DNA of 17,058 nucleotides from contig JAJRVB010000025.1 in assembly GCA_024277515.1 (NCBI GenBank), positions 1 to 17,058 on the forward strand. The letters run 5' to 3'. Source of the DNA: Nitrospirota bacterium (GTDB taxonomy: Bacteria; Nitrospirota; Thermodesulfovibrionia; UBA6902). The position numbers and the translations under genes are program-made. Each line of letters opens with the position of its first letter. Position 1 is the stretch's first letter. Under the pieces are notes generated by a model that searched no databases, was not told where the DNA came from, and was given only the letters and a program-made list of their open reading frames with translations. This document shows positions 7,275-14,348 of the stretch, one piece after another.

Positions 7275-7589
7275 ATGGATAATGTAAAGAAAAGTCTGGC
7301 GACCGGGATCAACCGGGCCAAATGGATGGCATCGTTTCTTGTTGAACGGACAAAGGCTGAAACATCGATTGCAAAGATATTCTACAAAAGGAGCAAGGTT
7401 GAAGGCAGGATCGATGATCTTTACCGGGAGATCGGCAGACGTGTCCTTGATCTGAAGGAGAAGGGCGAGACAGATGTCCTGGGTGATGTTATCGTTCAGC
7501 AGTCTCTCAAAGAGCTTAAGGACATGAAACAGACAGCGGACAGTTATAAGACAGAGGCAGAAAATATGAGCAGGCTGCGGGACGAATGA
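7275..7589 (+). CDS. small helical protein of unknown function, upstream of the prepilin peptidase
   Basis: I do not recognise a named family. The start is the ATG at 7275, eight bases after a perfect GGAGG (7262-7266); an in-frame TTG at 7260 overlaps that ribosome site and is rejected. The 104 residues are almost wholly helical and strongly charged. The first 30 (KKSLATGINRAKWMASFLVERTK) are amphipathic, residues 30-75 carry a two-helix pattern (EGRIDDLYREIGRRVLDLKEKG), and the end is coiled-coil-like (SLKELKDMKQTADSYKTEAENM). There is no signal peptide, membrane segment or cysteine. Its stop overlaps the ATG of the prepilin peptidase gene (ATGA), so translation is coupled. A structural or scaffolding role near the membrane is conceivable but unproven. 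Confidence 0.85.
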   Translation: MDNVKKSLATGINRAKWMASFLVERTKAETSIAKIFYKRSKVEGRIDDLYREIGRRVLDLKEKGETDVLGDVIVQQSLKELKDMKQTADSYKTEAENMSRLRDE

Positions 7590-8371
7590 TTTATACCGTT
7601 GTTTTCATTTTCGGGGCGATCATAGGGTCTTTTCTCAATGTATGCATCTATCGCCTGCCGAGAGATGAATCCATAGTGAGACCCGCTTCCAGGTGCACGT
7701 CGTGCGGCAGGCCTATCAGGTTTTATGACAATATCCCGATAGTGAGCTATGTCCTGCTGATGGGCAGGTGCAGATACTGCGGCAGCAGACTCTCATTCAG
7801 GTACCCTGCAATCGAGCTGCTCAATGCGGTCCTTTACCTGCTTGTCCTGAAGCGGTTCGGGATTGCTTCTCCATGGGTACTGCTCGCCTATTTTGTTTTT
7901 ATATCCGCCCTGATCGTTATTTTTTTTATCGATATTGACTATCAGATCATACCGGACGGGATAACACTTCCCGGCATTCCCCTCGCTATTGTCCTTGGCT
8001 CGACCATACTTCCGGACCCTTTTTCACCATATGAACTGCTGGGGCTTAAAACTTCTTTTATCGGGTTTCTGGCTGGTGGAGGTTTTTTTTATTCAGTTGC
8101 CGTACTCGGGAAGGCGGTATTTAAAAAAGATGCCATGGGCGGCGGAGACATAAAGATGATGGCCATGGTTGGAGGTCTTTTAGGCTGGAAAGGGGTCATC
8201 CTGACTACATTTCTTGGGAGTCTTTTTGGTTCAATTATCGGCATATTACTGATCCTGATAAAGGGGAAAGAGTGGGGATCACGGATCCCCTTTGGACCTT
8301 ATCTTGCGACGGGCGCCCTTATCACCCTTTTCTTCGGGCAGGACATCTTCAGGTGGTACTTCCATGTATAA
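7586..8371 (+). CDS. pilD: type IV prepilin leader peptidase / N-methyltransferase
   Basis: This inner-membrane aspartyl protease cleaves and N-methylates type IV pilins or type II secretion pseudopilins. The 261-residue protein starts with a membrane segment carrying GSFLNVCIYRLP, the family hallmark. The cytoplasmic loop has two CxxC pairs, C37/C40 and C62/C65, the zinc-binding methyltransferase part. Further membrane helices follow at about 80-92, 97-117, 128-140, 155-175 and 200-255. Catalytic aspartates lie in FIDIDYQIIPDG (D116/D118, D124) and MGGGDIK (D188). Both halves are therefore complete. It overlaps the upstream small gene by four bases and the downstream kinase by eight. No pilin, pilB, pilC or pilQ gene lies in the window, so it must serve substrates encoded elsewhere. 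Confidence 0.95.
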   Translation: MIYTVVFIFGAIIGSFLNVCIYRLPRDESIVRPASRCTSCGRPIRFYDNIPIVSYVLLMGRCRYCGSRLSFRYPAIELLNAVLYLLVLKRFGIASPWVLLAYFVFISALIVIFFIDIDYQIIPDGITLPGIPLAIVLGSTILPDPFSPYELLGLKTSFIGFLAGGGFFYSVAVLGKAVFKKDAMGGGDIKMMAMVGGLLGWKGVILTTFLGSLFGSIIGILLILIKGKEWGSRIPFGPYLATGALITLFFGQDIFRWYFHV

Positions 8372-9701
8372 CCGTTCATTATTCAGGGTATTATCGGTTG
8401 CGTTATTTATATTTCTGGGGCTGCTTGCAGGAGTCATGCTGGTACCCGCCATGGAGGGAAACGGCCGTCAGTATGTAACAGGGGCGGTGGTATTATTCAT
8501 AATCACGGCAGTTATCATGCTGGCCGGAGAATATGTCCGGAAGGGACGCAGGAGACAGAAAACAGCCGGGACAGAGGGCAAAGTGTCTGAAGTGGGGTTT
8601 GTGGTCGATACCTTTCATGACGTTGTGGCAAAGCTCAAGGAAAAAGAGGGAGAACTCGAAAAATTAAAGGCATCTGCCGAGGAAAAGGCGGTAAGTATCG
8701 AGGCCTATAACGCGCATATTCTTCAGAGCGTGCCGAGTGGAGTTATTAGCGTTGATAACGAGATCAGGATAAAGAGCATCAATCAGGCGGCTGAAACGAT
8801 TCTCGGAATAGATGAGGGAGCTGCTGCAGGGAAAAAGTTCGATGAGGTCTTCAGGGAACCGCTGTCGACAGTTATGCAGGAGGAGAAGCCTGTAACGAGG
8901 ATGGAATATCCATATGTTACCGACAGCGGCAGGCACATCTGGCTCGGCATAACCACCTCGCAGCTGCGAAATTCCGCAGGAGAAAAAATAGGCCTTATCT
9001 TTGTCTTTACCGACCTGACGGACATAAAGGCCCTCCAGTCCCGGGTCGAACTGAAAGAGAGACTCAGCCAGCTCGGCGAGATGTCAGCGGGAATATCTCA
9101 TGAACTGAGGAACTCGATGTCCGTTATAGCGGGCTATGCGAAACTTCTCGGGAAGAAGGTGGAGGCCTCGAATCGGGACACGGTAGACGCTATACAGACG
9201 GAAATACGGAGCATGGACATTATCATCTCCGAACTCCTCGCATTTGCAAAGCCCTCGGTCTTACATGCGGAGAAGGTTCTTTTAAATGATCTCCTGCATG
9301 ACACGGCTGAATCGGCTGCAGGGGATAATCAGACGGTCACGGTCTCCATGCATGTCCCCGGACCTGTCTATGTGCAGGGGGACACGGTTCTCCTGCGGCA
9401 GGCATTGACCAACCTGTTTGTCAATGCAATGGAGGCGATGCCTGAAGGCGGCAATCTTGAGGTCAGGGTATTGTCATCTCATGGAAAGGCGGAAATCACT
9501 GTCAGGGACACAGGATACGGGATCCCTCCGGACATCAGGCATAAAATATTTCTTCCTTTCTTTACAACTAAAGAAAAGGGGATCGGCTTTGGTCTTGCAC
9601 TTGTTCAGAAGATCATCATTTCTCACGGCGGGAGTGTAGAGGTTGAGAGCGATGAGGGCCGGGGGACGTCATTTATGATTACGCTTCCGTCTGCCGAGTG
9701 A
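8364..9701 (+). CDS. membrane-bound PAS-domain sensor histidine kinase
   Basis: The 445-residue kinase starts at the ATG at 8364, eight bases after AGGTGG; an in-frame TTG at 8292 within pilD lacks support. Two membrane helices at about 6-27 and 38-57 are separated by only about ten residues, so it has almost no periplasmic sensor. A coiled coil follows (AKLKEKEGELEKLKASAEEK), then a PAS domain at about 118-225 (HILQSVPSGVISVDNE to GLIFVFTDLTD). The phosphoacceptor is H246 in GEMSAGISHELRN. The ATPase domain has N354 (NLFVNAMEAM), D382 (DTGYGIP) and the G2 box GIGFGLALV near 406. The layout resembles AtoS/NtrB-type kinases. The likely signal is intracellular, through PAS. The receiver protein at 11082-11444 is the best partner candidate. 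Confidence 0.93.
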   Translation: MYNRSLFRVLSVALFIFLGLLAGVMLVPAMEGNGRQYVTGAVVLFIITAVIMLAGEYVRKGRRRQKTAGTEGKVSEVGFVVDTFHDVVAKLKEKEGELEKLKASAEEKAVSIEAYNAHILQSVPSGVISVDNEIRIKSINQAAETILGIDEGAAAGKKFDEVFREPLSTVMQEEKPVTRMEYPYVTDSGRHIWLGITTSQLRNSAGEKIGLIFVFTDLTDIKALQSRVELKERLSQLGEMSAGISHELRNSMSVIAGYAKLLGKKVEASNRDTVDAIQTEIRSMDIIISELLAFAKPSVLHAEKVLLNDLLHDTAESAAGDNQTVTVSMHVPGPVYVQGDTVLLRQALTNLFVNAMEAMPEGGNLEVRVLSSHGKAEITVRDTGYGIPPDIRHKIFLPFFTTKEKGIGFGLALVQKIIISHGGSVEVESDEGRGTSFMITLPSAE

Positions 9702-9760
9702 ATTTATTTTTATAAATATGTACACTATAGATACACAAACTTTGGAAAGGAGTGAGTGCA

Positions 9761-11062
9761 TTGAGCAGTAGTGATTATTCAGCTGGTTCCGGGATGAGCG
9801 CCCTGGATGAAGAGGCGAGTCAGCGGATTGCTCAGACAGGAAAAGCGGATATTATAATCGGGATCCCGAGTTACAATAATGCGGACTCCATTGGACAGGT
9901 CATCAAGGCGGCAGAACTCGGTCTTGCGAAATATTTCCCCCGGTTCAAGGGGATTATCCTTATTTCAGAGGGGGGGGATATTGAGAGGACCCGCGCGGCT
10001 GTTGACGCCCTTCATGACAAACAATATTTTGAGAACGCATTTGTTTCGAGGCCCTCTTCTGATACAGAGATATTTGTCACGAAATACCGCGGGGCATCAG
10101 GCAAGGGCACGGCCATCAAGGCGATCTTTGAGGCGGGCAGGAGCCTGAATGTTAAGGCGGGCTGCATGCTTGATTCAGACCTGAGAAGTATATCCCCTGA
10201 ATGGATAGAGCTGCTGATTTCTCCTGTCCTGTTAAAAGATTTCGGGTTTGTCACACCGTATTACAGCCGTCATAAATATGACGGCACAATAACGAACATG
10301 ATTGCCTATCCTGTCACATGGGCCCTGTACGGGCGGCGCGTGCGGCAGCCCATCGGTGGTGATTTCGGATTTTCCCTGCAGCTGATGGAAAGCCTGCTTG
10401 CAAAAGACGTATGGGGGACCGATATTGCCCGCTTCGGCATTGATATATGGATGACGACTGTCGCGATCTGTGAAAAATTCAAGATCTGCCAGTCGTTTCT
10501 CGGGGCCAAAATTCATGACGATAAAGACCCCGGCAAAGACCTCAGCCCCATGTTCACCCAGGTTGTGGGGACCATTTTCAGTCTGATGGACATCTACAGT
10601 GACACATGGCTCAGGGTCAAGGGAAGCCGTCCTACGGCCATATTCGGTTTTGAATCGGAGGTCGCCCCGAAACCGCTTAATGTGGATGTGGACAACCTTA
10701 TCAGCAAATTTCAGACGGGAGTGGAGACATATATGCCTGTCTGGCGGCAGGTGCTGGAACCTGAAAACTGTGATAAACTCCGGGAAGTCGCCAGGCTGGA
10801 TTCTTTACATTTTGAACTGCCCATTGAACTCTGGATTAAATGTCTGTACGACTTTGCGTTTGCATATGCAAAGCTCATGGATGGACTGAGTGCAAAGGAA
10901 ATCATTGAAGCGCTCGTCCCTATTTATTATGCCAAAATAGCTTCTTTTGTGAGCAAGACGCAGAACCTTGATTCCCATCAGGCCGAAGAAGCGATTAATC
11001 AGCAGTGTGTCGCTTTTGAAAAATTAAAACCTTATTTGATTAACCGTTGGTCTTCTGAATGA
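9761..11062 (+). CDS. GT-A fold glycosyltransferase, GT2/GT81-like, with helical C-terminal domain
   Basis: The N-terminal 250 residues are a nucleotide-sugar transferase fold. IIIGIPSYNNADSIGQVI is the first strand and helix, GKGTAIKAIF resembles the nucleotide-binding loop of GT2/GT81 enzymes, and D138-S-D140 (MLDSDLRSISPEW) is the metal-binding DxD motif. GGDFGFS around D201 is a likely acceptor/catalytic loop. Residues from about 310 to the end form an alpha-helical domain. This two-part build recalls glucosyl-3-phosphoglycerate or mannosylglycerate synthases, but the substrate cannot be read here. There is no membrane segment. The start is uncertain: a GTG at 9752 directly abuts the AAAGGAG ribosome site ending at 9751, whereas TTG at 9761 has nine bases of spacing, so I prefer 9761. 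A weak promoter (TTTATT 9703-9708, TATAGA 9726-9731, 17 bases apart) may serve it. It sits between a kinase and a receiver gene. Confidence 0.87.
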   Translation: MSSSDYSAGSGMSALDEEASQRIAQTGKADIIIGIPSYNNADSIGQVIKAAELGLAKYFPRFKGIILISEGGDIERTRAAVDALHDKQYFENAFVSRPSSDTEIFVTKYRGASGKGTAIKAIFEAGRSLNVKAGCMLDSDLRSISPEWIELLISPVLLKDFGFVTPYYSRHKYDGTITNMIAYPVTWALYGRRVRQPIGGDFGFSLQLMESLLAKDVWGTDIARFGIDIWMTTVAICEKFKICQSFLGAKIHDDKDPGKDLSPMFTQVVGTIFSLMDIYSDTWLRVKGSRPTAIFGFESEVAPKPLNVDVDNLISKFQTGVETYMPVWRQVLEPENCDKLREVARLDSLHFELPIELWIKCLYDFAFAYAKLMDGLSAKEIIEALVPIYYAKIASFVSKTQNLDSHQAEEAINQQCVAFEKLKPYLINRWSSE

Positions 11063-11081
11063 TAAAAGGGGGAACGGCAAA

Positions 11082-11444
11082 GTGAAAAAAAAGATACTTG
11101 TAGTCGATGACGAATATAATATCAGGCTGCTGTTAAAGGAAGAACTGACAGATGAGGGCTATGATGTGGTCCTTGCCGAAAACGGCGCGGCAGCGCTCAG
11201 GATGATACAGGAGGAGAAGCCGGACCTTGTAACGCTCGATATAAAAATGCCTGGTGAAGACGGGCTCAGCGTATTAAGAAAGATAAGAGAGACGGAATAT
11301 GACCTTCCGGTCATTATCTGTTCAGCTTACAGTGTATATAAATCGGATTTCTCCGCAATCGCTGCTGATCACTATGTTGTGAAGTCTTCCAACTTCGATG
11401 ATCTCAAAAAAAAGATAAGAGAGATTTTAAGCTGCAAGGAATAA
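11082..11444 (+). CDS. stand-alone response regulator receiver protein (CheY-like)
   Basis: This is a single receiver domain of 120 residues with no output domain. The acidic pocket is D9-D10 (ILVVDDE), the phosphoacceptor is D53 (VTLDIKMPGEDG), the switch residue is S81 (IICSAYS) and the conserved lysine is K101 (YVVKSS). All are in place, so it should accept phosphate. Output must go through protein-protein contact or a further phosphotransfer step. The start is GTG at 11082, with AAAGGGGGA at about 11064-11072 as ribosome site. It follows the glycosyltransferase by 19 bases and is probably in the same transcript as the kinase at 8364-9701, its likely donor. It could be a relic of a longer NtrC-type regulator, but its length is that of a complete CheY-like protein. 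Confidence 0.93.
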   Translation: MKKKILVVDDEYNIRLLLKEELTDEGYDVVLAENGAAALRMIQEEKPDLVTLDIKMPGEDGLSVLRKIRETEYDLPVIICSAYSVYKSDFSAIAADHYVVKSSNFDDLKKKIREILSCKE

Positions 11445-11470
11445 CTGCAGTATCTTCCGCTTGTATTAGT

Positions 11471-11560
11471 TCCCCTCTTTGGCAAAGTCGAGTCGACCCA
11501 TCGATGAGACCCGATTCGGGAGGGCCTGCCTGCCGGTAGGCAGGGTTAGGGGAGATTTTA
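11471..11560. repeat. palindromic dispersed-repeat modules, left block
   Basis: This stretch has several short palindromes in series. CCCGATTCGGG lies at 11510-11520. A 20-base palindrome at 11525-11544 (CCTGCCTGCC then GGTAGGCAGG) has one G-T mismatch. GGGTTAGGGGAGATTT lies at 11543-11558. The last is an inverted copy, 15 of 16 bases, of AAATCCCCCCTAACCC at 11718-11733. TTCCCCTCTTTGGCAAAG at 11470-11487 looks like one half of a further palindromic module. This reads as repeat modules inserted into each other rather than as a gene. Similar modules are, to my knowledge, scattered in many Nitrospirota and deltaproteobacterial genomes. Confidence 0.7.
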
Positions 11561-11589
11561 TAAATCATAATTTTACCCATATTTTTTCT

Positions 11590-11697
11590 ATTTAATTGCT
11601 TTCGCCTGATCCTTGACCATAGTAATAGTTCAGCATCAGTCATATTAGTTCTGAGATTTCTTGAAAACTGCTTTAAACTTTTATTATAAGAAAGCAT
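11590..11697 (-). pseudogene. 5' remnant of a DUF559 (endonuclease-like) gene
   Basis: Read on the minus strand from an ATG at 11697, the first 36 residues match the very conserved start of DUF559 proteins: MLSYNKSLKQFSRNLRTNMT, then DAELLLWSRIRRKQLN. DUF559 is related to Vsr-like, restriction-type endonucleases of about 110-130 residues. Here the similarity stops before any catalytic residues. The frame runs on through KNMGKIMIYK into repeat DNA (SPNPAYRQAG...) and ends at 11404 inside the receiver gene. A ribosome-site-like AGGG remains eight bases before the start. This is a truncated gene, probably destroyed by repeat insertion or deletion, not a functional nuclease. Confidence 0.75.
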
Positions 11698-11717
11698 AGT
11701 CGCTACCCTGTATCTTC

Positions 11718-11756
11718 AAATCCCCCCTAACCCCCCTTTTCTAAAGGGGGGGATTT
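11718..11756. repeat. palindromic dispersed-repeat module, right block
   Basis: CCCCCCTTT at 11731-11739 pairs with AAAGGGGGG at 11743-11751 around loop TCT. The wider arms AAATCCCCCC at 11718-11727 and GGGGGGATTT at 11747-11756 also pair, giving two alternative nested hairpins. Poly-C/poly-G modules of this type are dispersed repeats in many environmental genomes. With the left block it brackets the DUF559 remnant. Confidence 0.8.
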
Positions 11757-11914
11757 AAGGAAAATCATATCATTTTCAAAATGAGTTACCCACTCTCTTT
11801 CACGATGAGCCATTCAAGATATTCAAGGGAAATGACGAAAAATCAGTATAGAAGATAAATCGCTATTTTTGCGGCTGAGGGAACTGATTTCCGCCGGTTG
11901 CATCCGGATACATT
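11757..11914. other. intergenic remainder before the HD-GYP gene, no gene seen
   Basis: These 158 bases carry no convincing frame on either strand and no clear promoter pair. A small hairpin can form just before the gene (CCGG 11894-11897 with CCGG 11904-11907), and GCGG 11871-11874 could pair with CCGC 11891-11894. This is too little to call a riboswitch. The promoter of the HD-GYP gene must lie here or in the repeat block. Confidence 0.5.
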
Positions 11915-13126
11915 ATGATAAAAAAAGTAAAGACAAAAGAACTGAAACCCGGCATGTACATCCATGACATGAACTGTGGGTGGATGAATCACCCCTTCAT
12001 GAACAACAATCTCAAGATACGGGATGACGCGACCATAGAGAAGGTCATCAGGCACGGGATCAGTGAAGTGTATATAGACACGGACAAGGGACTCGATGTC
12101 ATTGATGCGCCGACACAGGATGAGGTCAACAGGGAGATCGAGGAGGGGCTCAATAAAGTTGTTGAAATAAAGAGAGAGGCGAAAGAGGTCCCACTGAAGG
12201 AAGAGCTTGTACGGGCCGTTGCCATTAAAAAAGAGGCAAAGCAGACTATCACTAATATCATGGATGATGTGCGCTTTGTAAAGCAGATAAGGACCGAGCA
12301 GGTAGAGAATGTCGTAGAAAAGATGGTGGACTCCATTTTCCGCAATCATGATGCGCTTGTGAGTCTGGGCAGGATCAGGAAGGTTGATGAATATACGTAT
12401 GTGCACTCCATGGCTGTCAGTATCCTGATGATCTCCTTTGGGAGGCATCTTGGACTTGATCAGGGGCAGTTAATGGATGTCGGAATCGGCGCGATGCTTC
12501 ATGATATAGGCAAAACAAAGGTGCCTCCCGAGATCCTGAAAAAAAGGGAGCCGCTGACTGATGAGGAGCTTGACATTGTCAGGGGACATGTCAATCACAG
12601 CCGGGCACTGCTCGAAGAGACAGAGGGCCTGACGGAAACGGCAAAAATGCTGGCAGCCCAGCATCATGAAAGAGTGGACGGGACCGGTTACCCGGAGGGG
12701 CTGGGGGAGGATGAAATACATCAATATGGAAAGATGGTGGCCATTACCGATGTGTATGACGCCATGACATCGAAGAGGTGTTATCAGAGCAGGAATGAAC
12801 CGACCCAGGTGTTAAGAAAACTCTATGAATGGAGCGGCACGCTTTTTGACAGGGAACTGGTGCAGCAGTTTGTCCGTTGCATCGGGATATATCCGGTTGG
12901 TTCACTGGTGCACCTCGAACAGCAGATGCTCGGCGTTGTCATCAATCACGGGGTGGAAAGTCTTCTGAAGCCGCTCGTAAGGGTCATTTTTAACATAAAG
13001 CGGCAAAAATATATATCCCCGTTTGATGTTGACCTTTCGCAGCCTGAAGGCAGGGGCGGTGAATACAGGATATTGACTTACGCCTCACAGGACCGGTGGA
13101 ACATAAAGCCTGAGCTTTACCTGTAG
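11915..13126 (+). CDS. HD-GYP domain cyclic-di-GMP phosphodiesterase with DUF3391 N-terminus
   Basis: HD-GYP proteins degrade the second messenger c-di-GMP and so favour motile or dispersed states. The 403-residue protein starts with a DUF3391-like region (KVKTKELKPGMYIHDMNCGW, then IRHGISEVYIDTDKG), followed by a long charged helical linker (about 65-130). The HD-GYP domain spans about 150-330. The metal pair is H196-D197 (AMLHDIGKTKVP), the second cluster is H250-H251-E252 (AQHHERVDGTGYP), and AITDVYDAMTS carries the last metal ligand. Every catalytic motif is intact, including GYP. There is no membrane segment, so it is cytosolic. The start ATG at 11915 has only a poor ribosome site (CCGGATA). 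It is separated from the receiver gene by the repeat block and probably has its own promoter; a functional link to the kinase/receiver pair is inference. Confidence 0.94.
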   Translation: MIKKVKTKELKPGMYIHDMNCGWMNHPFMNNNLKIRDDATIEKVIRHGISEVYIDTDKGLDVIDAPTQDEVNREIEEGLNKVVEIKREAKEVPLKEELVRAVAIKKEAKQTITNIMDDVRFVKQIRTEQVENVVEKMVDSIFRNHDALVSLGRIRKVDEYTYVHSMAVSILMISFGRHLGLDQGQLMDVGIGAMLHDIGKTKVPPEILKKREPLTDEELDIVRGHVNHSRALLEETEGLTETAKMLAAQHHERVDGTGYPEGLGEDEIHQYGKMVAITDVYDAMTSKRCYQSRNEPTQVLRKLYEWSGTLFDRELVQQFVRCIGIYPVGSLVHLEQQMLGVVINHGVESLLKPLVRVIFNIKRQKYISPFDVDLSQPEGRGGEYRILTYASQDRWNIKPELYL

Positions 13127-13178
13127 CATCTCCATCTGCGACGCCCCCATTCTTTCCAGTCTTCCCCGAACTGCAAGC

Positions 13179-14348
13179 CTATATTTCTCCCTCTTCCTGC
13201 ACATAAGGGCTTAATGCCCTTAACTCTTTGATGATGGGGGGTGTCTTCTCGAGGACGAAATCAATTTCTTCTTCTGTCGTGTATCTGCTGAGGGAAAATC
13301 TGACAGAGCCATGAATTGCGGTGAAGGGCACACCCATCGCCCTCAATACATGTGACGGTTCGAGCGAACCGGAGGTGCATGCTGAACCTGATGACGCGCA
13401 GATATTGTATTCATTGAGCCTCAGGAGTATAGCTTCTCCTTCTACATATTCAAAGCTTATGTTGAGAGTGTTCGGGATTCTGTTGAGCGGATCTCCGTTG
13501 ACACGGGCGCCGGGGCACGTGTCGAGCAGCCCCTGCTGCAGCCTGTCCCTTAAATCTTTCATTTTTGAACTGCCTGAATCTACATGCCCCTTTGCGAGTT
13601 CAGCCGCCTTTCCGAAGCCTGCAATGGAGGCCACATTCTCTGTCCCGCCGCGTCGTCCTGCCTCCTGGTGACCTCCAATAATATATGGTTCAAAACGGGT
13701 GCCGCGTTTCACGTACAGCGCTGCCACTCCCTTGGCCGCGTGCATCTTGTGACCTGACAGGGACATCATATCGCACTGGAGCTTCTTCACATCAACCTGG
13801 ATTTTGCCTGCAATCTGAACAGCGTCCGTATGAAAAAGCGCGCCCCTTGATTTGACTATATCGGTTATCTCATGGACAGGGAATATAACTCCGCTTTCAT
13901 TGTTTGCATACATGATGGACACTATCGCCGTGTCGTCTGTTATTGCCTCACTGAGTTCATCAGGATTTAATCTTCCAAGTTTGTCTACAGGCAGAAAGGT
14001 CACACGAAAACCGCGCCGGGCCATAGTCTTGCAGAAGTTAAGCACAGCAGGATGCTCCACCCGCGTCGTTATTATATGCCTCCTCCCGGGCCGGGACAGG
14101 ATGGCGCTCATGACCGCGGTGTTATCGCTCTCCGTGCCGCAGCTTGTAAAAATAATCTCTTCAGGATCAGCATTGATCAGGGCGGCAACCTGTTCCCGCG
14201 CGGTCTCTATTTTTCTGTGGACCTGTCCGCCGAATGTGTGCATGCTCGAAGGATTGCCGTACAGCCGGCCCAGGTAAGGCAGCATTTCTTCCCGCGCTTC
14301 TTCAGCGACCATTGTTGTCGCATTGTTGTCAAGGTACACAATCTTCAT
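13179..14348 (-). CDS. nifS: cysteine desulfurase NifS
   Basis: This PLP enzyme takes sulfur from cysteine and passes it, as a persulfide, to NifU for Fe-S cluster building. The 389 residues follow the family closely. Visible marks are YLDNNATT at the N-terminus, VEHPAV with H99 stacking on PLP, the PLP lysine K201 in LSGHKMHAAKG, GGHQEAGRRGGTEN, and the persulfide cysteine C324 in SSGSACTSGSLEPSHVL. Positions of the key residues are within one of the Azotobacter enzyme (K202, C325). Its ATG overlaps the nifU stop by four bases, so the two are translationally coupled. No nitrogenase gene is nearby, so this pair probably serves general Fe-S assembly. It converges with the HD-GYP gene across 52 bases in which I see no clear terminator. 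Confidence 0.95.
   Translation of the reverse strand: MKIVYLDNNATTMVAEEAREEMLPYLGRLYGNPSSMHTFGGQVHRKIETAREQVAALINADPEEIIFTSCGTESDNTAVMSAILSRPGRRHIITTRVEHPAVLNFCKTMARRGFRVTFLPVDKLGRLNPDELSEAITDDTAIVSIMYANNESGVIFPVHEITDIVKSRGALFHTDAVQIAGKIQVDVKKLQCDMMSLSGHKMHAAKGVAALYVKRGTRFEPYIIGGHQEAGRRGGTENVASIAGFGKAAELAKGHVDSGSSKMKDLRDRLQQGLLDTCPGARVNGDPLNRIPNTLNISFEYVEGEAILLRLNEYNICASSGSACTSGSLEPSHVLRAMGVPFTAIHGSVRFSLSRYTTEEEIDFVLEKTPPIIKELRALSPYVQEEGEI

Noticed and set aside
8292..8363. Upstream TTG start for the histidine kinase inside pilD
   Set aside because: The added 24 residues are out-of-frame pilD sequence; the ATG at 8364 has AGGTGG at the right distance and is followed directly by a membrane helix.
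11590..11697. Functional DUF559 nuclease
   Set aside because: Only the first 36 residues match; the catalytic region is replaced by repeat-derived sequence, so it is listed as a remnant.
11471..11756. CRISPR array or insertion sequence
   Set aside because: The repeats are not regularly spaced or identical direct copies, and there is no transposase or cas gene.
11871..11914. c-di-GMP riboswitch before the HD-GYP gene
   Set aside because: Only two short helices can be drawn and the conserved GEMM-type core sequences are missing.
11843..12448. 201-codon open frame on the minus strand over the start of the HD-GYP gene
   Set aside because: Antisense to a clear HD-GYP gene; composition is low-quality and no motif is recognisable.
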